Shown here in pieces: positions 38,119 to 46,839 of a stretch of DNA of 64,000 nucleotides. The position numbers and the translations under genes were made by a program. Every line of letters starts with the position of its first letter. The stretch's first letter is position 1. Origin of the DNA: CANKHA01 sp963731585 (GTDB lineage: Bacteria > Pseudomonadota > Alphaproteobacteria > Rhizobiales > Xanthobacteraceae); NCBI GenBank assembly GCA_963731585.1, contig CAVSWC010000012.1, positions 1-64,000 on the forward strand, written 5' to 3'. The notes under the pieces are model-generated. The model saw only the letters and a program-made list of their open reading frames with translations. It was not told the DNA's origin and ran no database searches.

Positions 38119-38544
38119 TTAGGCCGCGCTGTTGGGCTCGAGGTCGATGCCGAGGATCGGCATCTCGAAAATATAAGAGCGTCCGCCTCTCTGGTCGTCC
38201 TGGAACAAGACTCCGATGAATTCCTCGCCGAGATAGGCCTCGACGGAATCCTGCTTGCGCGGCCGCGCCACCACGCGCAGCTTCTCGTTGTCGAACTTGC
38301 GCTTCAAATAAACGTCCAGACGCTTGGCGTCCTGAGTGCCGCCTTCCGACTCGCCGATGGGAATTTCCATTCGCAGATTGTACGAGCGCTCTTCGTCATC
38401 GTCGTCGGTGGTAAGATCGCCGATTGGATCCTCGCCCAAATAAACTTTCGCGGTGTCGCCCTTTTGCGGCGCTATGCGGATGCGCACATTGCCGAACAAC
38501 CGCTTCAGATAAGATTCAACCTGCTGGGTTTCCTTGACGTCCAC
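38119..38544 (-). CDS. DUF3126 protein with two tandem copies of the domain
   Basis: DUF3126 proteins are normally about 70 residues. This one is 141 and holds two related copies: residues 3-65 (QVESYLKRLFGNVRIRIAP, KVYLGEDPIGDLTTDD) and 72-138 (RLDVYLKRKFDNEKLRVVA, EAYLGEEFIGVLFQDD). The second copy is closer to the usual form. I start at the GTG at 38544. It lies 77 bases after cysE on the same strand, the common neighbour in alphaproteobacteria. The function is unknown. Confidence 0.85.
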   Translation of the reverse strand: MDVKETQQVESYLKRLFGNVRIRIAPQKGDTAKVYLGEDPIGDLTTDDDDEERSYNLRMEIPIGESEGGTQDAKRLDVYLKRKFDNEKLRVVARPRKQDSVEAYLGEEFIGVLFQDDQRGGRSYIFEMPILGIDLEPNSAA

Positions 38545-38621
38545 GCCTGCTGCTCCTGTTCGATTGCGCGCGCCTTGCGCCACCTCGTTTAGACGGCACA
38601 TGCACCTTCTTGGCGCCGGGG

Positions 38622-39440
38622 TCAAATCCCCGCGTCGTACAGCATCTGGTCCATGAAGCGCGACGGCTCGGCGCAGCCAGCGGTGCCGACCACCTTGGCC
38701 GGAACCCCGGCGACAGTGACGTTATTCGGCACTGGCTTGACCACCACGGAGCCGGCGGCGACGCGGGCGCAATGGCCCACTTCAATATTGCCGAGGATTT
38801 TGGCCCCGGCGCCGATCATCACCCCGCGGCGGATTTTCGGATGGCGGTCTTCGTGTTCCTTGCCGGTACCGCCGAGCGTGACGCCATGCAGCATGGAGAC
38901 GTCGTCCTCGATGACCGCGGTTTCGCCGACTACCACTCCGGTGGCGTGGTCGAGGAAAATTCCGCGCCCGATGCGGGCGGCCGGATGGATATCGACCTGG
39001 AACACCGACGACGAACGGCTTTGCAGATAGAGCGCGAAATCCCTGCGGCTTTTGTTCCAAAGCCAATGCGCTAGACGATGCGCCTGAATGGCATGAAAGC
39101 CTTTGTAGTAGAGCACGGGCTCGAGCGGCCGGTGCGTGGCGGGATCGCGATCCATCACCGCGGCGATGTCAGCCCGGAAGGCATCCCCGATGGTGGGATC
39201 TTCCCCAATCGCCTCGCTATAAGCTTGGCGGATCACGTCACCCGAGACGTCGGCATGCGCCAGTCGCTCCGAGAGCCGGTGTACGATGGCGGCTTCCAGC
39301 GTGTCGTGATGCAACAGCGTCAGATAGATAAAGGTCGCCAGCTCGGGCTCACGCCGGACGACTTCCTCAGCCTCGCGGCGAATACGCGCCCAGACCGGAT
39401 CGACTTTTTCGATCACGGTCGGCTTGAGCTGCTGCGCCAT
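38622..39440 (-). CDS. cysE: Serine O-acetyltransferase
   Basis: This enzyme makes O-acetylserine from serine and acetyl-CoA, the first committed step of cysteine synthesis. The N-terminal helical domain (FIYLTLLHHDTLEAAIVHRLSERL) and the left-handed beta-helix (GRGIFLDHATGVVVGETAVIEDDVSMLHGVTLGGTG) with the catalytic His residues are complete. Its 272-residue length and GCAEPSRFMDQMLYDAGI tail are usual; the C-terminal Ile is the residue that docks in cysteine synthase. The frame is intact. Confidence 0.95.
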   Translation of the reverse strand: MAQQLKPTVIEKVDPVWARIRREAEEVVRREPELATFIYLTLLHHDTLEAAIVHRLSERLAHADVSGDVIRQAYSEAIGEDPTIGDAFRADIAAVMDRDPATHRPLEPVLYYKGFHAIQAHRLAHWLWNKSRRDFALYLQSRSSSVFQVDIHPAARIGRGIFLDHATGVVVGETAVIEDDVSMLHGVTLGGTGKEHEDRHPKIRRGVMIGAGAKILGNIEVGHCARVAAGSVVVKPVPNNVTVAGVPAKVVGTAGCAEPSRFMDQMLYDAGI

Positions 39441-39517
39441 TCTTGCCTCCACGCCTTATTCCGGGCCGGGCTTTTAGCATAGATCGGGAGCCGCGCCGAC
39501 CCCGGCAAGGTGAGGGA

Positions 39518-40270
39518 TCAGGGGCGCGCGTTAAGAAAGTCGATCGCGGCAGCCTTGAACACCTTGTCCCCTACTGCAAGCATGTGATCCCGATTAGGAA
39601 TTTCAAGTGCCTCGCCTTTCGGCAACAGGCTCGCCAGCGGCTGCGGCGCCCCGGCGATGGGATCTTTGCTGCCCACGACGACCAGGGCAGGAACCTGAAT
39701 GCTGGCCACCTCGTCCCGGCTCAAAAGCTGCCGTGAGCCCCGGATGCAGGCAGCCAGCGCCCGGCGGTCCGAGCCAGTCTGGTCGGCAAAGGCGCGGAAC
39801 ATGCGGCCGACCGGATCGCTTACGTGCTCAAGCGATGGCGCTTCCAACGCTTCGGCAATGGAGTCCGGCAGGCCGACGCCTTCCACCAGCTTGATGCCGA
39901 GCCCACCCAGTATCAGAGAGCGCACCCGATCCGGATGCCTCACCGCCAGTAACGCGCTGATCCGCGCACCCATGGAATAGCCCATCACATCCGCCCGCTC
40001 GATCTGCAGATGATCGAGCAGCGCGCGTACGTCTTCCGCCATGAGGCTGACGTGATAATCCGCGGGTTCATAGAGCTTGCTGGAGCCGCCATGTCCGCGA
40101 TCATCGAGCGCGATGACGCGCCGGCCGGCGCCTGTCAGCGTCGCGGTCCAGCCCGGACGCACCCAGTTCACCTCCTTGCTGGAAGCAAAACCATGCACCA
40201 GCACGATCGGCTCGCCCTCGCCCTCATCGAGAAAGGCGATCTCGACCGCGCCGTTGCGAAAACTCGGCAT
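39518..40270 (-). CDS. Alpha/beta hydrolase
   Basis: The 250-residue enzyme has EPIVLVHGFASSKEVNW, RGHGGSSK, the nucleophile elbow GYSMGAR, VVVGSKDPIAG with the acid and a C-terminal RDHML with the His. There is no signal peptide, so it is cytoplasmic. Its substrate cannot be told. The start at 40270 gives the family N-terminus MPSFRNGAVEIAFLDEG. The gene lies upstream of cysE on the same strand. Confidence 0.85.
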   Translation of the reverse strand: MPSFRNGAVEIAFLDEGEGEPIVLVHGFASSKEVNWVRPGWTATLTGAGRRVIALDDRGHGGSSKLYEPADYHVSLMAEDVRALLDHLQIERADVMGYSMGARISALLAVRHPDRVRSLILGGLGIKLVEGVGLPDSIAEALEAPSLEHVSDPVGRMFRAFADQTGSDRRALAACIRGSRQLLSRDEVASIQVPALVVVGSKDPIAGAPQPLASLLPKGEALEIPNRDHMLAVGDKVFKAAAIDFLNARP

Positions 40271-40308
40271 GCAAAGGAAGTCCCTGGACGAGAGATCAGA
40301 AATCGCCT

Positions 40309-41469
40309 CTAAGCTGCAACTAACGGTTCGTTTCGTTGCAGCGCGCGCAGCTTGCCTTTTTGCAGATGGCGCCAGGTTATTCGCTCGACCGCGCCCTTGC
40401 AGGACGCGACGAACCCCAAGAGGGTAACGATTGCGCCGAGGATCCATAGAGACAAATTCAGCGTCGTAAGGCTCAACGCGATGGCGCCGCGACCCAGCAG
40501 CTTCAGTGTCGCCCGTGTCTTGCTGCCCTGCTTTTCGGCGAGTTGCGCCACCCGCGCCATCTCACGCGGATTCTCCGCGATCTTCAGTCCATCGAGCGCG
40601 GCCTGGGTTCCGGCCTTGTCCTGCACGCGCCCGACATTGCGCACGAGCTGCATCAGCCCGCCCGCCTTTTCCACCTTCACCGCTTCGCGCGCCGCACGCA
40701 CCGCCAACGCCGGCTCAGTCAGGCTCGCCCCGGCGATGGCGCGCTTGAGCATGGACCAATCGATCACCTCGCGCAGCGAGCGCCCAATCCAATCGGTAAT
40801 GCCAGCGCTCATTCGACCGGTTTTGCGGGCGGCTTTCGCCACCGACACGCCGATGCGGGCCGGCGTCGCTGCGCCGAAGCTTGCATAGGTGCCCGCTGTA
40901 ATCGCCAGCCCGATACAGGCCAGTCCGAGCACCAACTCATCGGCATTTTGACCGCTTGCCAATCGCGAGCCTTCGCGCACCGCATCGCGTACGTCGCCGA
41001 AAACGAAAAAGTCGCCGAGCGCGGTGCCAGCCAATCCCACCACATCATCCGGCTCGCCGGTGACAAAGCCGCGCGCAAAGGTTTCCGCCATATGCGTGGT
41101 GGAATTGGCTTCCGCCACAGCCGCGTTGACTTTTTCCGCCAGCGGCGGATCCACAAGAATGCCGCGATCCCGCGCGAGGTCGACAAAGCTTTTGGCAAGG
41201 TCGGCGTCATTGACCGCGAGCGCGGAGTCGATCTCGCGCCGGATTATATTGGGATTGACCGCTTGATCGAGCCCATAGTCGGCGATCTTCGCAGGATCGT
41301 TTTCGGTCGCAAGGATCGATTCCGCTTCGATACCGCGCGGCACCATGATGAGCGCGGCTACGCCGTAGCCGATGGCTGCCAACAAAGTAAGCACAACCGG
41401 CCATCGCCGCGGGCGAAGCGCTCCAGCAGGCAGGACGCGGGCAATCGTATCGCTGGGGCGTATGATCAT
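40309..41469 (-). CDS. Hypothetical membrane protein
   Basis: The 386-residue protein has membrane helices near residues 23-42 (WPVVLTLLAAIGYGVAALI), 185-200 (LVLGLACIGLAITAGTYA) and 345-370 (LSLWILGAIVTLLGFVA). A periplasmic domain of about 140 residues lies after the first helix, and a long helical Ala/Arg/Glu-rich stretch lies between the later ones. No family is recognised. The frame is intact, and a basic tail ends the protein. Confidence 0.65.
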   Translation of the reverse strand: MIIRPSDTIARVLPAGALRPRRWPVVLTLLAAIGYGVAALIMVPRGIEAESILATENDPAKIADYGLDQAVNPNIIRREIDSALAVNDADLAKSFVDLARDRGILVDPPLAEKVNAAVAEANSTTHMAETFARGFVTGEPDDVVGLAGTALGDFFVFGDVRDAVREGSRLASGQNADELVLGLACIGLAITAGTYASFGAATPARIGVSVAKAARKTGRMSAGITDWIGRSLREVIDWSMLKRAIAGASLTEPALAVRAAREAVKVEKAGGLMQLVRNVGRVQDKAGTQAALDGLKIAENPREMARVAQLAEKQGSKTRATLKLLGRGAIALSLTTLNLSLWILGAIVTLLGFVASCKGAVERITWRHLQKGKLRALQRNEPLVAA

Positions 41470-41739
41470 GAAAATGAGCTTGGCGCCATTTATTGACTAC
41501 TGAGAAAACGCCCAGGATTCGATGCAGTTCCGAAAATTGGCCGGCAGCCTTTATCGCACATGTTTTCACCGTGCGCGGCCAGCAAAAGTGCCTCCCGTTT
41601 GCCGCGCCGATCGCGCAGCTGGTGCACGATCTTGTCGGCGAACCGCTCCCCCTTTCGCCCGGATCATGCACTAGGAATCGTCCCGTCAGCTCGTTATGGT
41701 GCGGCGCAATCGCAAAAAGCGCAGACAACAGGGCGTATC

Positions 41740-41988
41740 ATGGCGGAAAGAATCGTTCCTCATTTCCATAACCAGTCCGGCGCCGCTGTCATCGAGATCG
41801 GCGCGCGTGAATTCATGTGCATTGGCGCGCTGCCGCCTTTCGACCATCCGCACATCTTCCTCGACATGGGAGATGAATCCGAAATCGTCTGTTCCTATTG
41901 CTCAACGCTTTACCGGCTCGACCCCGCGCTCGATCCGCATGCGGCGCGGCCCGAAGAATGCGCCTGGCGCGAGGCGGCGACCGCCTGA
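41740..41988 (+). CDS. Zinc-finger domain protein (zf-CHCC type)
   Basis: The 82-residue protein carries the pattern CIGALPPFDHPHIFLDMG followed by IVCSYCSTLYRL. This is the CHCC zinc site known from the NDUFS6/NuoS6-like subunit and small bacterial relatives. Homologues in alphaproteobacteria are short stand-alone proteins, some linked to complex I. It starts at 41740 and is followed after 25 bases by the FAD monooxygenase gene, likely in one transcript. Confidence 0.85.
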   Translation: MAERIVPHFHNQSGAAVIEIGAREFMCIGALPPFDHPHIFLDMGDESEIVCSYCSTLYRLDPALDPHAARPEECAWREAATA

Positions 41989-42013
41989 TGCTCGCCGCGA
42001 CGGAGACCACCGG

Positions 42014-43210
42014 TTGTCGCGCACCATCCTGATTGCCGGCGGCGGTATCGCCGGCTTGACCGCGGCATTGGCGCTCGCCCAAAAAGGCTTCCGTGCCGTC
42101 GTCTTCGAGCAATCGAAGAAACTCGAGCCGATCGGTGCCGGCATCCAGCTGTCGCCCAATGCGATGCATGTGCTGCTGGGGCTCGGCCTCGGGGACGCCC
42201 TGCGCCCGCACGTCGTTTCGCCCGCGGATATCCGCATCCGGAAGGCGAGTAATGGCAAGGACATCGTGCGGGTGCCGCTCGGGTCCTACGCGCAGCAGCG
42301 CTATGGCGCGCCCTACTGGATGATCCATCGCGGCGACCTGCAGGCCGTGCTGCTGGATGCCGTCCGCGCCCTTCCCGACGTGAGGCTGACGCTTGGCGGC
42401 AAGGTGCAGGACTATGCGGTGCACGCCAACGGCGTCACCGCCCAGGTCCGTTTCGAGGCCAAGACTGGCGAGGAACGCTGCGTCGGACTGATCGGCGCCG
42501 ACGGGCTGTGGTCCACCATCCGCGAACGGCTCGGCTATAACGATCCGCCGCATTTCAGGAAACGGACCGCCTGGCGCGCAGTGATTCCGGCGGACACGGT
42601 GGACAGCGAAGCACGCGAGGCTTCGATCAATCTCTGGCTGGGGCGCCACGCGCATCTGGTGCATTATCCGATCCGTGCGGGCAGCGCGATCAATATCGTG
42701 GCCATCCTGCGTGATGGCACACCGAAGCCCGGCTGGAACAACGCCGGCGCGCGCGACGAAATCCTGGCGACCTTCCGCAAATGGGCGACGCCCGCGAGCA
42801 ATATCGTCGCGGCATCGCAAAGCTGGACGACCTGGACGCTCTACGATCGACCGCGTCTGCGCCGCTGGGGCGACGGCCCGATTACCATGATCGGTGATGC
42901 GGCGCATCCGATGCTCCCGTTCCTCGCCCAGGGCGCCGCCATGGCGATCGAGGATGCCGCCGTGCTGGCCGATTGCCTGGCCAAAACTCCCGATGACACC
43001 GCCGGGGCCATGCGGCGCTATGAATTGCTGCGCAATAGCCGCACCACACGCGCGCAGAAGGCCGCATCGCGAAATGGTTTGCGTTACCACGCCGCCGGCG
43101 TAGAAGCTGCGGTGCGCAATACCGCGCTGCGCATGATGGGCGGCGCCGGCCTGCTCAAACGCTACGACTGGCTCTATGGCTGGCGAATGACGCCGCGGCC
43201 GCCCAGATAA
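42014..43210 (+). CDS. FAD-dependent monooxygenase (salicylate hydroxylase-like)
   Basis: This is a group A flavin monooxygenase. ILIAGGGIAGLTAALALAQKG binds the FAD adenosine part, a conserved GADGLWSTIRE lies mid-sequence, and ITMIGDAAHPMLPFLAQGAAMAIEDA binds the ribityl chain. Such enzymes hydroxylate aromatic rings with NAD(P)H and O2, or act in ubiquinone synthesis. The frame is open far upstream, but the family begins at the TTG at 42014, which has GGAG nine bases before it. It is 398 residues and intact. The substrate is not decided. Confidence 0.87.
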   Translation: MSRTILIAGGGIAGLTAALALAQKGFRAVVFEQSKKLEPIGAGIQLSPNAMHVLLGLGLGDALRPHVVSPADIRIRKASNGKDIVRVPLGSYAQQRYGAPYWMIHRGDLQAVLLDAVRALPDVRLTLGGKVQDYAVHANGVTAQVRFEAKTGEERCVGLIGADGLWSTIRERLGYNDPPHFRKRTAWRAVIPADTVDSEAREASINLWLGRHAHLVHYPIRAGSAINIVAILRDGTPKPGWNNAGARDEILATFRKWATPASNIVAASQSWTTWTLYDRPRLRRWGDGPITMIGDAAHPMLPFLAQGAAMAIEDAAVLADCLAKTPDDTAGAMRRYELLRNSRTTRAQKAASRNGLRYHAAGVEAAVRNTALRMMGGAGLLKRYDWLYGWRMTPRPPR

Positions 43211-43216
43211 CAGCCC

Positions 43217-45608
43217 ATGGCAACGCATAATCCAGAAGCTCTCACCAGCCATGGCAATCACGGACGCGCTGATCACGGACATGACGGTCACGGACATGGC
43301 GGTCACGGACAGCCGCAGGCCGCGGGCGTGATCGATCCGGTCTGCGGCATGACCGTGGACCCGCACAAAACACCGCACCGCGCCGAATATGCGGGTCATC
43401 CGTATTACTTCTGCTCCGCCGGCTGCCGCGCGAAATTCGTGGCCGATCCTGCGCGCTATCTCGGCGAGGTAAAGAAGCCAGAGCCGGTGCCGGAGGGCGC
43501 GGTCTATACCTGCCCGATGCATCCGGAAATTCGTCAGGTCGGTCCGGGCTCCTGCCCCATTTGCGGCATGGCGCTCGAGCCCGAACTCGTCAGCGCGGAA
43601 ACAGGCCCCAATCCAGAACTGATCGACATGACCCGCCGCTTCTGGATCGGCACGGCGTTAGGTCTGCCACTGGTCGTTCTGGAAATGGGCGCGCATCTGG
43701 CCGGCGCGCATGGCTTCATTTCACAGACGCAATCGAACTGGGTTCAATTCGCCCTGGCGACCCCGGTCGTGCTGTGGGCCGGTTGGCCGTTCTTTGTGCG
43801 GGGCTGGCAGTCGCTGCTCACGCGCAATCTCAACATGTTCACGCTGATCGCGCTCGGCGTCGGCGTGGCCTATCTCTACAGCGTTATCGCGACGCTGGCG
43901 CCGCAGCTGTTTCCGGACGCCTTCCGCGGCCATGACGGCGCGGTCGCGGTGTATTTCGAGGCCGCCGCGGTCATTACCGTGCTGGTGCTGCTCGGCCAGG
44001 TGCTGGAATTGCGTGCGCGCGAGCGTACCTCCGGCGCGATTCGCGCGCTGCTCGATCTTGCACCGAAAATGGCCCGTCGCGTGACGCAAAGCGGCGCAGA
44101 CGAAGAGATCCCGCTCGAGGCCGTCGCTGTCGACGATCTCCTACGCGTGCCGCCGGGCGAAAAAATCCCGGTCGACGGCGAGGTGACCGAAGGCTCTTCC
44201 ACCATCGACCAGTCGCATGGTGACCGGTGAATCGATGCCGGTGAGCATAACTGCCGGCGGAAAAGTCATCGCCGGCACCTTGAACCAGCGCGGCAGCTTT
44301 ATCATGCGCGCGGAAAAAATCGGCCGCGACACGCTCCTTGCCCGCATCGTGCAGATGGTGGCGCAGGCGCAGCGCAGCCGCGCCCCGATCCAGCGCCTTG
44401 CCGACCAGGTGGCGGGATGGTTCGTGCCCGCCGTGATCGCTGTTGCCGTGCTGGCTTTCGTTGCCTGGGCGATGTTCGGGCCGGAGCCGCGCCTCGCTTT
44501 CGGCCTCGTGGCGGCCGTCAGCGTCCTGATCATCGCCTGCCCCTGCGCGCTCGGGCTCGCCACCCCGATGTCGATCATGGTCGGCGTCGGGCGCGGCGCG
44601 GAGGCGGGCGTCTTGATCAAGAATGCCGAAGCGCTGGAGCGAATGGAGAAAATCGACACCCTGGTTGTCGACAAGACCGGCACGCTGACCGAAGGCAAGC
44701 CAAAAGTCACACGGGTCATGGCGGCTTCCGGTTTCGATGAAACCGAAGTGCTGCGGCTGGCCGCCAGCGTCGAGCGCGCCAGCGAGCATCCGCTTGCAGC
44801 TGCGATTGTTCAGGCGGCGGAAGAAAAGCGGATTCCGCTTGCAGCCGTGCGCGGTTTCGACTCGCCGCTCGGCAAAGGCGCTTTCGGCATGGTGGAGAAA
44901 CGGCGCGTCGCGCTCGGCAATGCTAAATTCCTGGCCGAGCTGGGCGTGACCACCGGCGCGCTGGAAGCCGAGGCGGACAGTTTGCGCCGCGATGGCGCCA
45001 CGGCGATCTTTCTGGCCGTCGACGGCAAAATGGCCGGCATCATTGCCATCGCCGATCCAGTGAAGCCAACGACGCCCGAAGCACTGGCTGCACTTACGAT
45101 GCAAGGCATCCGCGTGATCATGCTCACCGGCGACAACAATACTACCGCGCAGGCGGTGGCGCGCAGGCTCGGCATTGCCGAGGTCGAGGCCGAAGTTCTG
45201 CCCGAGCAAAAAAGCGCCGTGGTGGAAAAACTGCGCGCGGAGGGCCGCGTGGTCGCCATGGCTGGTGACGGCGTCAACGACGCGCCGGCGCTTGCGGCCG
45301 CCGATGTCGGTATCGCCATGGGCGGCGGTACCGAGGTGGCGATGGAAAGCGCGGGCGTTACCCTGCTCAAGGGTGACCTGAACGGCATTGTGCGCGCGCG
45401 GCGGCTGTCACAAGCGACGATGCGCAACATCCGGCAGAATTTGTTCTTCGCTTTTGTCTACAACGCCGCAGGCGTACCGGTCGCGGCCGGTGTGCTCTAC
45501 CCGGTTTTCGGACTTCTGCTGTCGCCAATCCTCGCCGCCGCTGCCATGGCGTTGTCATCCGTCAGCGTGGTGGCCAACGCATTGCGGCTGCGCGCGGCCA
45601 AACTCTGA
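43217..45608 (+). CDS. Copper-translocating P-type ATPase (frameshifted)
   Basis: The order is a His-rich N-terminus (HGNHGRADHGHDGHGHGGHG), a YHS metal domain (DPVCGMTVDP, YFCSAGCRAKF), a heavy-metal-binding motif (YTCPMHPEIRQVGPGSCPICGM), then the P1B ATPase core with CPC (IIACPCALGLATP), DKTGTLTEGK and GDGVNDAPAL. The CPC signature indicates Cu+/Ag+ export. A single extra C at 44216 breaks the actuator domain: removing it restores DQSMVTGESMPV. It follows the monooxygenase by six bases. Confidence 0.92.
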
Positions 45609-45612
45609 CGCG

Positions 45613-45789
45613 TCAGTCGCCGGCCGGCTGCGGATCGACCGGCTCGCGCACCGGCTCGCTGTCGGGCGGTGGTTCCGGATCGCGCAAAGGCACGTCCCCG
45701 GGATCGCTCGACGGCGGCTCCTTCGGATCGCGAATCGGCCCGTCTGGCGGATCGTCGACCGGCCGCTGGCGCGGGTCCCGCGGCGGCAC
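45613..45789 (-). CDS. Small proline/aspartate-rich protein
   Basis: A 58-residue frame from the GTG at 45789 reads VPPRDPRQRPVDDPPDGP, then repeated PxxP and DP units, ending in DPQPAGD. It is very acidic and has no hydrophobic part. It starts two bases after the stop of the small membrane protein upstream, suggesting translational coupling. Similar proline-rich mini-proteins sit beside this membrane family in rhizobia, as I recall. The function is unknown. Confidence 0.5.
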   Translation of the reverse strand: MPPRDPRQRPVDDPPDGPIRDPKEPPSSDPGDVPLRDPEPPPDSEPVREPVDPQPAGD

Positions 45790-45791
45790 AA

Positions 45792-45950
45792 TCAGACCCA
45801 GATCCCCAGAAGCCGTAACAGCGAAAGGACGCCGATCACGATGACGACGATTTGCAGGATGCGCTTAACGCGTCCATCGACCGGCAGCATGTTGATCAGA
45901 TAAAGGATCAGGATAACGACAAGGAACGTGACGAGAGCGCTGATGAGCAT
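45792..45950 (-). CDS. Thivi_2564-family small membrane protein
   Basis: The 52-residue protein reads MLISALVTFLVVILILYLIN (first helix), then MLPVDGRVKRILQ and a second helix (VVIVIGVLSLLRLLGIWV). The two-helix layout with the central LPVDGRVK loop fits the Thivi_2564 family of tiny inner-membrane proteins. Its function is unknown. The coding frame was read directly on the minus strand. It is followed by the proline-rich frame at 45613-45789. Confidence 0.75.
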   Translation of the reverse strand: MLISALVTFLVVILILYLINMLPVDGRVKRILQIVVIVIGVLSLLRLLGIWV

Positions 45951-46086
45951 GAGAAAATCCCTTTCCTGCAATAAAGCGCATTGGCTTTAGGAAACGCCCG
46001 CGCGCCGAACCAACGGCGGGTCGAGACTAAAGTTCCTCAAACGAGTCGCTAAGCGCTCGCGCAATCAGCTGCGCGCGGTGGCGCTG

Positions 46087-46284
46087 CTAGGCCGCGATAG
46101 GCCGTCGCGTTGTCGGGACCGGCGCGGCCTTCGCCTCGCATTCCCGCGCAAAAACCTCCAGGATTGCCGCATCGCCGGGCGCCAGCATCAGCGCAACGCG
46201 GCGGGCCTGCGCCGCGCGGGCCAGCCAGGCCCGGGCGCCGTCCTGCTTCAATCCATGCGGAAAGAGAATCGCTGTCTGTCCCAT
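46087..46284 (-). CDS. Hypothetical small protein
   Basis: A 65-residue frame starts at 46284 (MGQTAILFPHGLKQDGARAW) and continues with LARAAQARRVALMLAPGDAAIL, ending in a basic tail. The open frame extends upstream into msrB, so the start is a choice. No domain is recognised. Codon use is consistent with coding, but support is moderate. Confidence 0.4.
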   Translation of the reverse strand: MGQTAILFPHGLKQDGARAWLARAAQARRVALMLAPGDAAILEVFARECEAKAAPVPTTRRPIAA

Positions 46285-46366
46285 CCGCACAGGCTGCGGC
46301 GGGCGGAGCAATATTTCAATTCTTGTATTTATTCCGATTCCGAGTTCGTCTGCGGTGATTCCCGAC

Positions 46367-46768
46367 TCACTCCGGCTTGAAATCGAGCGCGACGCCGTTG
46401 ATGCAGTAGCGTTGATGCGTGGGCGGCGGCCCGTCGGGAAAGACATGCCCGAGATGGCTGCCGCAGCGGCTGCAATGCGCCTCTATGCGGGTCATGCCGA
46501 AGCTGCGGTCCTCGGTGGTCTCCACCGACCCCGGCTCCGGATCGTTGAAACTCGGCCAGCCGGTGCCGCTCTCGAATTTCTTTTTCGATGCGAACAAAGG
46601 CTGCCCGCAACCCGCGCAGTAAAAGGTGCCGGCGCGCTTCTCGTAATTCAGCGCGCAGCTTCCCGGCCGCTCGGTGCCGTGTCCGCGCATGACCTGATAC
46701 TGCTCGGGCGTGAGCAGGCGGCGCCATTCTTCGTCGGTATGGGTGACCGGATATTGCTTCTGGTCCAT
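46367..46768 (-). CDS. msrB: Peptide-methionine (R)-S-oxide reductase
   Basis: MsrB repairs the R form of methionine sulfoxide with thioredoxin. The 133-residue protein has two zinc CxxC motifs (YCAGCG and HCSRCG), the substrate motif KFESGTGWPSFNDP, and the catalytic cysteine in QRYCINGVALDF. The start at 46768 (MDQKQYPVTHTDEEW) matches the family. A 40-base relic of the same gene lies 3 kb away at 49848-49890. Confidence 0.95.
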   Translation of the reverse strand: MDQKQYPVTHTDEEWRRLLTPEQYQVMRGHGTERPGSCALNYEKRAGTFYCAGCGQPLFASKKKFESGTGWPSFNDPEPGSVETTEDRSFGMTRIEAHCSRCGSHLGHVFPDGPPPTHQRYCINGVALDFKPE

Positions 46769-46839
46769 GATGTGTTTTCCTCGCGCTGACCTTACGGCTG
46801 CCACATCATATCGGAGCGCGGAAGAGAATTCGCCAGGCC

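Noticed and set aside
41813..43522. Long minus-strand frame of 569 codons opposite the FAD monooxygenase and copper ATPase genes
   Set aside because: It is an antisense shadow in GC-rich DNA; the plus-strand frames have clear family motifs and this one has none.
43974..45209. Minus-strand frame of 411 codons opposite the copper ATPase
   Set aside because: Shadow of the conserved ATPase core; no domain in the antisense translation.
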